Shown piece after piece: positions 1 to 5,004 of a stretch of DNA of 5,563 nucleotides (position 1 is its first letter; every line of letters starts with the position of its first letter). Under the pieces are notes generated by a model. The model ran no database searches. It was given only the letters and a program-made list of their open reading frames with translations, and had not been told where the DNA came from. Origin of the DNA: Phycisphaerae bacterium (lineage in GTDB: Bacteria > Planctomycetota > Phycisphaerae > JAAYCJ01); assembly GCA_012514125.1 (NCBI GenBank), contig JAAZAW010000223.1, forward strand, positions 1-5,563, read 5' to 3'. The position numbers and the translations under genes were made by a program.

Positions 1-336
1 CAGCAGATCGATCAACGGCATAGCCCACTCGCGAACCCAACGATGCGCGTATTCCGAAAGATAAATCGCCGTAAGCAAACAAAGCGGCACCGCGATCACC
101 ACCGCCACACCCGTCACCCAAAGCGTCCCCATCAAAAATGGCCAGAATCCGAACAACCCTTTCATCGGCTCCCACGCCGATGAAAACAACAAAGTCGCAA
201 TCGACTCGCTCGACAAAATAGGCCAGGCCTTAACGAGCAACCCCCCCGCCACAAAAAATACAATCAGTCCTGACGCCAACGCCAGCACCATCATCATCCG
301 ACCAGCCAGTATGTCTTTCAATCGTCGCAGTTGCAT
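1..336 (-). CDS. pstC: Phosphate ABC transporter permease PstC, N-terminal part (cut by left edge)
   Basis: One of the two inner-membrane permease subunits of the PstSCAB high-affinity phosphate importer; it would pair with PstA and receive phosphate from PstS. I translated 112 codons from the ATG at 336 to the window edge without a stop. The product begins MQLRRLKDILAGR. It has a first membrane helix at about residues 14-37, then the family-typical periplasmic stretch containing SSAWEP and GLFGFWPFLMGTL at about 52-72, and a second helix at about 70-92 leading into TAIYLSEYA. These are hallmarks of PstC rather than PstA. An in-frame TAA lies upstream at about codon -13 and there is no other in-frame start, so the ATG is well supported, although the ribosome site (GAAGAAG) is weak. 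It lies 70 bp downstream of pstS on the same strand, so it is almost certainly the second gene of the operon. The C-terminal two thirds lie outside the window. Confidence 0.93.
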   Translation of the reverse strand, partial: MQLRRLKDILAGRMMMVLALASGLIVFFVAGGLLVKAWPILSSESIATLLFSSAWEPMKGLFGFWPFLMGTLWVTGVAVVIAVPLCLLTAIYLSEYAHRWVREWAMPLIDLL

Positions 337-349
337 AACTTCTTCGTAG

Positions 350-366
350 GATGGGCTCTGCCCATC
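350..366 (-). repeat. Intercistronic GC-rich hairpin between pstS and pstC
   Basis: GATGGGC and GCCCATC form a perfect 7-bp stem around a 3-nt loop. The hairpin lies 13 nt before the pstC start codon and 40 nt after the pstS stop. No T-run follows on the minus strand, so it is not an intrinsic terminator. In the transcript it could protect the 3' end of pstS mRNA or limit pstC translation, which would fit the need for more binding protein than permease; this is inference. It also resembles short GTAGG(A/G)TGGGC...GCCCA(T/C)C palindromes that I recall as dispersed repeats in several bacterial genomes, so it may be a copy of one. Confidence 0.55.
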
Positions 367-406
367 ATCTTCTCTTTATACTTTCTTCCAACTTCCAACT
401 TTTAAA

Positions 407-1375
407 CTAATCAACCTTCTTCAACTCTTCTCCCAACTTCTTCTCATCAACCTGAATATACCCCGCCTGATCGACAAACTTCTGTCCATCGGTCAAAATC
501 CACTTCAAAAATACGATCACTTCTTTCTTTTTCGGCTTACCGCCGCTCACCAGATACAAATCTCTCGCCGGCGGCGAAGGATATTTTCCTGCCGCAATCG
601 CTTTCGTCAGTTCTTCCCGCGTATCGTAAAAATTCTCATCCTTGTCGATCTTACCATTGCCATTCACATCGATCGGTAAAATCCTGAGTCCGGCCATCGG
701 CTTTTTTGTTTTGGCGTCATAAGCAAAATTCACATTATTATATCCGATCCCCAGCGGGTCCTTCTTCACCGCCTCGCCGATACCCGGATCGCCGAAAATA
801 CCGTTGCCGCCCAGGTCCTCTTGATGGCCGCCGAGATAACCCGCCCACGTCTCCGCCGCGCCGCACGCGTCCGACCGTGTATAATAATTTAATCGATGCC
901 TGGAATTTGTCCCCAGCGCCCGGCCCCAGGTGTCGATCGCCTCGTCCACCCATATTTTCCTGAAAATATCCTTCGTCAGCCCCTTCGTCATAATCGTCGC
1001 GAGTTCCGGATTTTTTTCATTAATCACCGGTACGACCGCATCTTTCACCACCGCCAGACTCCACGCCCCTTTTTTCACTTCCTCAGGATGAATATCCCGC
1101 GAAACCATGCCCAGATCGACCACACCCGAAATCGCATCCGCCATTCCCTTGCCCGCCCCGCCGGCGGAAATATCGATCCGAACATCCGGCGCGATCTTCT
1201 TGAACTCCTGCTGCCAGGTCACCATCATCGGATACAGCGCCCACGCCCCCGAAACGCTGATTTTTCCTTTAAGCGTTTTCGCCGGCTCTTCCGCAGGTTT
1301 GGTCGTCTGTCCAAAAACGGGCAGTCCCATCACCATCGCCAGATTCACTATCGCCATGATCGTCATTGTACGCAT
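407..1375 (-). CDS. pstS: Periplasmic phosphate-binding protein PstS
   Basis: This 322-residue protein is the extracytoplasmic substrate-binding subunit of the Pst phosphate importer, capturing orthophosphate and handing it to PstC/PstA. Residues 1-22 form a signal peptide (hydrophobic core MAIVNLAMVMGLPVFG, no lipobox cysteine, likely cut before Q23). The mature part shows the PstS pattern: SGAWALYP at 42-49, SRDIHPEE at 92-99, and YTRSDACG at 165-172 followed by AAETW. It ends with the PSPPARDLYLV and FLKWILTDGQ blocks at 266-297. D236, N238, N240, K242, D244 and E247 form an EF-hand-like calcium loop (DVNGNGKIDKDE), which I have seen in relatives of this subfamily. An ATG 12 codons further upstream is in frame. 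I chose the start at 1375 because AAGGAGTT sits 5 nt before it and it gives a clean signal peptide. It is the first gene of the pst operon, with pstC 70 bp downstream and a divergent permease gene upstream. Confidence 0.95.
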   Translation of the reverse strand: MRTMTIMAIVNLAMVMGLPVFGQTTKPAEEPAKTLKGKISVSGAWALYPMMVTWQQEFKKIAPDVRIDISAGGAGKGMADAISGVVDLGMVSRDIHPEEVKKGAWSLAVVKDAVVPVINEKNPELATIMTKGLTKDIFRKIWVDEAIDTWGRALGTNSRHRLNYYTRSDACGAAETWAGYLGGHQEDLGGNGIFGDPGIGEAVKKDPLGIGYNNVNFAYDAKTKKPMAGLRILPIDVNGNGKIDKDENFYDTREELTKAIAAGKYPSPPARDLYLVSGGKPKKKEVIVFLKWILTDGQKFVDQAGYIQVDEKKLGEELKKVD

Positions 1376-1381
1376 CAATAA

Positions 1382-1389
1382 CTCCTTTA
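1382..1389 (-). promoter_or_regulatory. Strong Shine-Dalgarno that fixes the pstS start
   Basis: On the minus strand AAAGGAGT followed by TATTG precedes the ATG at 1375. This is close to ideal complementarity and spacing. The upstream in-frame ATG at 1411 has no such site and lies inside the dyad, upstream of or at the predicted transcription start. The shorter pstS product is therefore the right one. Confidence 0.85.
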
Positions 1390-1408
1390 TGAAGTTTCTA
1401 AGCCTAAA

Positions 1409-1446
1409 CACTCTTGGTGGAGTGTTAGTCTACTCTACCAAGAGTG
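1409..1446. promoter_or_regulatory. 38-bp dyad operator across the pstS promoter
   Basis: The arms CACTCTTGGTGGAGT (1409-1423) and ACTCTACCAAGAGTG (1432-1446) are inverted repeats matching at 14 of 15 positions, with an 8-bp centre. Each arm is also an internal pseudo-palindrome: AACACTC/GAGTGTT around 6 bp at 1407-1426, and ACTCT/AGAGT around ACCA at 1432-1445. This looks like two adjacent dimer sites related by symmetry. One covers the -35/-10 spacer and the other the predicted transcription start of pstS. Because transcription should begin inside it, a DNA operator is more likely than an RNA hairpin. Position favours a repressor; the regulator is unknown. Confidence 0.65.
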
Positions 1447-1455
1447 CTGCGTCAA
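1427..1455 (-). promoter_or_regulatory. Candidate sigma70-type promoter of the pst operon
   Basis: On the minus strand TTGACG (1455-1450) and TAGACT (1432-1427) are separated by exactly 17 bp, giving 5/6 and 4/6 matches to the -35 and -10 consensus. The predicted start is near 1420, about 45 nt before the pstS ATG. The -10 box falls in the middle of a long dyad. I see no direct repeats resembling the E. coli or Bacillus Pho box upstream of the -35. Confidence 0.6.
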
Positions 1456-1469
1456 GTCTTTCATCGCCA

Positions 1470-1498
1470 TTGCCAAATGATTTTTATCTCGCTATAGT
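1470..1498 (+). promoter_or_regulatory. Candidate sigma70-type promoter of the MFS permease gene
   Basis: TTGCCA (1470-1475) and TATAGT (1493-1498) are 17 bp apart, giving 5/6-quality -10 and 4/6-quality -35 matches. Transcription would start near 1505, leaving a leader of about 29 nt before the ATG at 1534. The -35 box is only 14 bp from the oppositely directed pst -35 box, so the two promoters are back-to-back. Confidence 0.55.
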
Positions 1499-1533
1499 AT
1501 TTCTTTTTCGAGTTATTTTGGAAACAACCCCAG

Positions 1534-2733
1534 ATGGACCGATGGAAATTATCGCTGCGAACGCAATTTATGCTCTTTCTGATCGCTGTCGCCTGCATGT
1601 CGATGTCGGCGGGCATTCACGATTCCATTTTTAATAATTTCCTCTCGGATATCTTTCATCTTCAAGCCGGCACGCGAGGCTGGTTGGAACTACCCCGCGA
1701 GTTGCCCGGTTTTTTGGTCGTGATCATGGCGGGCGTGCTGGCGGCCCTTCCCATTAACCGGGTGGGCGCGATCGGCGGCGTGCTGTTCATGCTCGGCATG
1801 ATCGGAATGGCGACACTCGGCAGGTCCTTCGGCCCGATGGTCGCGGTCATGATGATCGGAAGCGCAGGCCTGCACCTGCTCCAGCCTGTCACCCTCTCCA
1901 TCGCCGTAGCCACCGGCAACGCCAAAAGCAGAGGAAAACGCATCGGACTGATCGGTGCCCTCGAAACCACCGGTGTGGTCATTGGAACAAGTTTCGTCTG
2001 GTTCTTTTTTGATAAAGTCAATCCGCAATATACCTTAGGCTTCACGCTCGCCGCCGTCGGCGGAGCGATGGTGGCGATTATTTACCTGACGATCAATCTC
2101 AAACACATGCATCAGCCCCGCGCAAGAATGGTTATTCGCAAAAAATACTCCCTCTATTATATTCTGGAGCTGCTTTTCGGCGCCCGCAAACAGATTTTCT
2201 TAACTTTTGGCCCGTGGGTACTGATCAAAGTCTACCATCAGCCCGCCAACTCCATCGCCAGCCTGCTCATGATCGCCGCCCTGATCGGTATCGTCTTTAA
2301 ACCCCTCGCAGGCATGGCTATCGACCGCTTCGGCTCGCGAAAAGTCCTCGTCTTCGACGCCCTGACGCTGATCTTCGTTTGCCTGGGTTACGGCTATGCC
2401 TTGCGCATTGCTGAACAAAGCACAGCCGAACTGATCGCCAAGAGTTGCTTCATCGCCGACAATCTTCTGTTCGCGTTGGGTTCCGCCCGCGCGGTTTACG
2501 TCTCACATTTGACAGATTCACATCAGGAATTGACTTCGACACTGGCGATGGGCGTCTCGATCAATCATATCGTCTCGATGCTGATCCCCGCCGTCGCCGG
2601 TTTCGTCTGGCTGACCTTCGGCTACGAAAAAGTCTTCCTCTCCGCCGCCGTCTTATCCATCATCGTCGCCGTTGTTGCCGGTTTCATCCCGGCTCATAAA
2701 AAAATGATCGAAGAAAAAATCAAACCGGCGTAA
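1534..2733 (+). CDS. Major facilitator superfamily (MFS) permease, substrate unknown
   Basis: A 399-residue polytopic inner-membrane protein of about 11-12 predicted helices. The clearest lie at about 11-30, 57-74, 78-96, 101-121, 138-159, 168-188, 222-232, 240-260, 270-290, 305-325, 341-361 and 367-386. A basic cytoplasmic loop at about 190-220 joins the two halves. The loop after the helix at 240-260 holds a good MFS motif A (GMAIDRFGSRK, 260-270). The equivalent N-terminal loop, PINRVGAIGG at 73-82, is degenerate. Length is normal for the superfamily and the protein looks intact. The start at 1534 is the first ATG downstream of the promoter; the ribosome site (GGAAA, about 11 nt upstream) is weak. 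The gene is divergent from pstS and convergent with the dehydrogenase gene. Placement beside pst allows a link to phosphate or an organophosphate, but the sequence does not show a substrate. Confidence 0.88.
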   Translation: MDRWKLSLRTQFMLFLIAVACMSMSAGIHDSIFNNFLSDIFHLQAGTRGWLELPRELPGFLVVIMAGVLAALPINRVGAIGGVLFMLGMIGMATLGRSFGPMVAVMMIGSAGLHLLQPVTLSIAVATGNAKSRGKRIGLIGALETTGVVIGTSFVWFFFDKVNPQYTLGFTLAAVGGAMVAIIYLTINLKHMHQPRARMVIRKKYSLYYILELLFGARKQIFLTFGPWVLIKVYHQPANSIASLLMIAALIGIVFKPLAGMAIDRFGSRKVLVFDALTLIFVCLGYGYALRIAEQSTAELIAKSCFIADNLLFALGSARAVYVSHLTDSHQELTSTLAMGVSINHIVSMLIPAVAGFVWLTFGYEKVFLSAAVLSIIVAVVAGFIPAHKKMIEEKIKPA

Positions 2734-2775
2734 TATGTTTTTTGATTTAATCTTCTCGTCGTTTCGGACCCTGTT

Positions 2776-4008
2776 TCACCGGGCCCCGGCAAATTCTTCC
2801 TGGGGCTTAAGCTCCACCTTAACCCAGCCTGCCTTTCGTTCATCAAAGGCTTTGTAGGCGTCAATCGCTGAAGGCATGGGCTCGGTTTGCGTGATAAATT
2901 GCTGCGGATCGACGGTTCCATTTTTTACCATGTCCAACAGCCTGGGAATATATTTGCGATGATTGCAGTTGCCCATATTCACGGTGAGGTTTTTCATCAT
3001 CGCCTGGCCCAGCGGGAAAAACTCGACGGTTTCCGGATAGACACCGATGATCGACAACGTGCCCGCCTTGGCCAGACATTCCACTTCCCAGATCAACGCC
3101 TGGGACGGCGCATCGCCGGGAACCCACAAATCGCCCTCAGGATGAGTTTCCGGCGCGATCTGTTCCAGTTCGCGGGCAAATTCCTTCTTTTTCGATTTTG
3201 ACTGTTTGTAGGCCGGCCCCTTGTGCGGAGCCTCTGCGTCCACACCTACCGCGTCGATCACACGATCCACCCCGATGCCTCCTGTAAGCTCCAGGATAGC
3301 TTCAACCGGATCGTCCTCCTCAAAATTGATGATTTCCGCATCCTGCGATTGAGCCATCCTCAGACGGGAACTGAGTTTATCGACGGCAATAACCCTGCCG
3401 GCGCCCAGAAGAAACGCGCTGCAAATCGCAAATTGTCCCACCGGTCCGCAGCCGAAGACTGCCACCGTATCGCCATGCTTGATCTCCGCCAATGCAGCTC
3501 CGAAATAACCCGTCGGGAAAATATCCGACAGTAAAATCGCCTGATCGTCCGATACACTTTCCGGCAGTTTAACCAGCCCGACATTGGCAAAAGGCACACG
3601 GGCTTTTTCCGCCTGCAATCCATGGAATGGGCCGGTTGTCTTAGGTCCGCCGAAAAAAGCGGTTCCCGCACGTTTGCCGTTGGGATTGGCGTTATCGCAC
3701 TGCGCAAAATATCCCGAACGGCAATAGGAGCAATAGCCGCAGGCGATGGTCGGAGAAATAACGACTCGATCTCCTTCTTTAAAATTTCGCACCTCCGAGC
3801 CGACTTCCTCAACGATTCCAACCCCTTCATGCCCGAGAATTGTCCCAGGTACCATTCCCGCCATAGTGCCGCGGACCATATGCAGATCGGTTCCACAAAT
3901 GGCACTGGTGGTAATGCAAACAATCGCATCGGTTTTCTGCTGAATCTTCGGTTCCGAGACATCATCCAGACGAATATCGCCAACCCCATGAAAAACGATC
4001 GCTTTCAT
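2776..4008 (-). CDS. Zinc-dependent alcohol dehydrogenase, formaldehyde-dehydrogenase-like
   Basis: A 410-residue medium-chain dehydrogenase (MDR/GroES-like superfamily), probably cytosolic and NAD-dependent, oxidising an alcohol or aldehyde adduct. Catalytic zinc ligands are C38 (in ICGTDLH), H60-E61 (in GHEGVG) and probably D162 (in SDIFPTGY, as in formaldehyde dehydrogenases). The structural zinc cluster is C90, C93, C96 and C104. The Rossmann fold begins at VFGCGPVG (184-191). D210, at the end of the second strand, points to NAD rather than NADP. An insert at about 255-305, rich in lysine and glutamate, lengthens the protein beyond the common 340-380 residues, as in the dismutating/formaldehyde branch. 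The ATG at 4008 is preceded by a run of seven G at 8 nt, an acceptable ribosome site. The gene stands alone: 42 bp from the convergent permease stop and 266 bp from the next gene upstream. The exact substrate is not visible. Confidence 0.92.
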   Translation of the reverse strand: MKAIVFHGVGDIRLDDVSEPKIQQKTDAIVCITTSAICGTDLHMVRGTMAGMVPGTILGHEGVGIVEEVGSEVRNFKEGDRVVISPTIACGYCSYCRSGYFAQCDNANPNGKRAGTAFFGGPKTTGPFHGLQAEKARVPFANVGLVKLPESVSDDQAILLSDIFPTGYFGAALAEIKHGDTVAVFGCGPVGQFAICSAFLLGAGRVIAVDKLSSRLRMAQSQDAEIINFEEDDPVEAILELTGGIGVDRVIDAVGVDAEAPHKGPAYKQSKSKKKEFARELEQIAPETHPEGDLWVPGDAPSQALIWEVECLAKAGTLSIIGVYPETVEFFPLGQAMMKNLTVNMGNCNHRKYIPRLLDMVKNGTVDPQQFITQTEPMPSAIDAYKAFDERKAGWVKVELKPQEEFAGAR

Positions 4009-4090
4009 GATTTATTCCCCCCCTATAGTTTGTTGATTGACCTCTCTCTTATTTTCGCAGATCGGGAAAATTATTCAAATGAAAGTTCAT

Positions 4091-4102
4091 GAATGTACAT
4101 TC
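4091..4102. promoter_or_regulatory. Perfect 12-bp palindrome upstream of the dehydrogenase gene
   Basis: GAATGTACATTC reads the same on both strands and lies 83 bp before the dehydrogenase start. It sits in the 4009-4274 gap, which otherwise contains no convincing gene. It is a plausible operator for a dimeric regulator, but a site this short could occur by chance. I could not place a convincing -35/-10 pair beside it; TATAGG at 4027-4022 is a possible but lone -10. Confidence 0.3.
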
Positions 4103-4223
4103 CAATGGCTGACAGAAAGTTTCGGATAATCAAAAAAGGAAGGTGTTTCATTTGCTCACGCCGTATCGCTTCGACAGACTCAGCGACCGAAATATTGATA
4201 TTTTTCTACAACAGGATTAAATC

Positions 4224-4249
4224 AAAAACGTATTCCGGCTGAATATCCG
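4224..4249 (-). terminator. Possible intrinsic terminator of the HTH operon
   Basis: On the minus strand, CG-GA-TATTC (4249-4235 side) can pair with GAATACG around a 5-nt loop. This gives 7 bp with a 2-nt bulge, followed directly by TTTTTGATTT. It begins about 25 nt after the HTH gene stop. The stem is AT-rich and bulged, so it is weak. The same bases also belong to a 19-bp-period direct repeat of CGTATTC (4229 and 4248). Confidence 0.35.
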
Positions 4250-4274
4250 TATTCGGCGCAACTTATTCATAGAC

Positions 4275-4634
4275 TCATCCCACTCGCCGCTTTAATGACG
4301 TTTTGGAGCGTTTTTCTTTTTGTTTGAGTTGGTTTCGTAAGTCATTTGAAGCTTTTAATCCGGCAAGGAATAATTCGTAGGCTTTTTGATGTTCTTTCGG
4401 TACTGTTTCTATGGGGGTTGCCAAAGCAAGCAGTTCCGGCAGGGTCATTTCTTCTGATATGGCCAGTTTTTCCAGATGTTCCAGTGTAAAATTTCGATTC
4501 CCTTTAACCACATGGCTGATGAACGATTCAGTCACTGCCATTTTTCGGGCAATTTCCCGCTGCGTAAGTCCCTGTGCCTGAAGATATCTGATAACCCCTG
4601 CGGACAATGTACCTCGGTTTTTTGTTGTGGTCAT
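4275..4634 (-). CDS. XRE/Cro-cI family helix-turn-helix regulator
   Basis: A 119-residue DNA-binding protein. Residues about 11-72 form the HTH_3-type domain. TQREIARKM (24-32) fits helix 2 and TESFISHVVKG (35-45) the recognition helix, followed by NRNFTLEHLEKLA and a short helix TLPELLALA. The C-terminal part (80-119) is helical, then very basic (KQKEKRSKTSLKRR), without a peptidase or ligand domain. It is therefore probably a simple dimeric repressor. The ATG at 4634 follows AAAGGAAATAATC, whose ribosome site overlaps the last codons of the preceding 93-residue gene. That gene ends 2 bp upstream, so the two are translationally close and surely co-transcribed. A perfect palindrome over their shared promoter is the natural candidate target. 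The role is inferred to be autoregulation, possibly as an antitoxin-like partner. Confidence 0.87.
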   Translation of the reverse strand: MTTTKNRGTLSAGVIRYLQAQGLTQREIARKMAVTESFISHVVKGNRNFTLEHLEKLAISEEMTLPELLALATPIETVPKEHQKAYELFLAGLKASNDLRNQLKQKEKRSKTSLKRRVG

Positions 4635-4636
4635 GA

Positions 4637-4918
4637 TTATTTCCTTTTGCTGACTTCTTCATATAATTCGAACCAGCACTGGTTAATCTCACCGATCAGC
4701 TCCGATAGCCCAAGCGGATTATTTTCTTTAACCGCCTTTCGAAGATCGTCCAATAGAAAAACCAGTTTTCGCTCCACGACATATTCTCCGGCGGTAATTT
4801 TGCTTTTGCCTCGCTTGCGTTGCACTTCCACCATAAAATTTGTCACCGATCGCAAAAGCGTTCCGGCTTTTTCCCGCCAATCCGTCTCACCGCCCATTTT
4901 TCGACGAAATGCACTCAT
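4637..4918 (-). CDS. Hypothetical 93-residue charged protein, first gene of the HTH operon
   Basis: I do not recognise a family. The protein is small, soluble and apparently mostly helical. It has a basic N-terminus (MSAFRRKMGG), an amphipathic stretch at 18-35, a basic turn RKRGKSK at 34-40, and a helix containing ERKLVFLLDDLRKAVKE at 49-65. The C-terminal helix, INQCWFELYEEVSKRK at 78-93, is aromatic. There is no signal peptide, membrane segment or metal cluster. The ATG at 4918 has AAGGAA 9 nt upstream, and reading continues without break to the TAA that sits 2 bp before the HTH gene. Tight coupling to an HTH gene and a palindromic promoter suggest a small self-controlled module. The order (small protein, then HTH) recalls higBA-type toxin-antitoxin pairs, but I see no RelE/HigB signature, so no function is assigned. 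Confidence 0.75.
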   Translation of the reverse strand: MSAFRRKMGGETDWREKAGTLLRSVTNFMVEVQRKRGKSKITAGEYVVERKLVFLLDDLRKAVKENNPLGLSELIGEINQCWFELYEEVSKRK

Positions 4919-4936
4919 CGCTGATTTCCTTAAATA

Positions 4937-4965
4937 AGTGTATCACAAACTTGACTTAAAGTCAA
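4937..4965 (-). promoter_or_regulatory. Promoter of the 93-residue protein/HTH operon
   Basis: On the minus strand TTGACT (4965-4960) and TACACT (4942-4937) are 17 bp apart, matching 5/6 and 4/6 of the sigma70 consensus. The start would fall near 4930, only about 12 nt before the ATG at 4918. The AAGGAA ribosome site would then lie at the very 5' end of the transcript. Confidence 0.6.
4951..4965. promoter_or_regulatory. Perfect 15-bp palindromic operator over the -35 box
   Basis: TTGACTT and AAGTCAA are perfect inverted arms around a single central A. Two further outer pairs match (AA...TT) after one mismatch, giving a 21-bp dyad at 4948-4968. One arm contains the whole -35 box of the operon, so a bound dimer would block RNA polymerase. 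Size and symmetry suit an XRE-family repressor, the obvious candidate being the HTH protein encoded in the same operon (inference). Confidence 0.65.
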
Positions 4966-5004
4966 CTTACTCTGGTTACCCCCGTTGAGGATTCCAGCAA
5001 AGAA

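Noticed and set aside
1447..1534. Pho box upstream of pstS
   Set aside because: I searched both strands for tandem CTGTCAT-like or TTAACA-like direct repeats and found none convincing.
1107..1634. Long plus-strand ORFs opposite pstS and into the permease start
   Set aside because: They are antisense or out-of-frame shadows of two well-identified genes, with no family features of their own.
2717..2748. AAATCAAA/TTTGATTT inverted repeat between the convergent permease and dehydrogenase genes, as a bidirectional terminator
   Set aside because: The 8-bp stem is almost all A/T with a 16-nt loop and partly lies in the permease coding end. It is too weak to call.
2779..2789. CCGGGCCCCGG as a terminator stem
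   Set aside because: It lies inside the last codons of the dehydrogenase gene, has no usable loop and is not followed by a T-run.
4079..4129. Plus-strand ORF of 16 residues beginning MKVHECTFQW
   Set aside because: It has a weak ribosome site, no recognisable similarity, and a length expected by chance in AT-rich intergenic DNA.
4071..4151. Minus-strand 26-residue hydrophobic ORF beginning MKHLPFLIIR, upstream of the dehydrogenase gene
   Set aside because: It could be a leader peptide, but it has no good ribosome site and no attenuator-like hairpin follows it. It probably arises by chance.
4143..4220. Plus-strand GTG/TTG-started ORF of about 25 residues ending in FLQQD
   Set aside because: GGAAGG precedes the TTG at a fair distance, but no family resemblance or promoter supports it.
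4275..4918. Calling the two-gene operon a HigBA or RelBE toxin-antitoxin system
   Set aside because: Gene order and size fit, but the 93-residue protein lacks any visible RelE/HigB motif, so only an unnamed module is supported.
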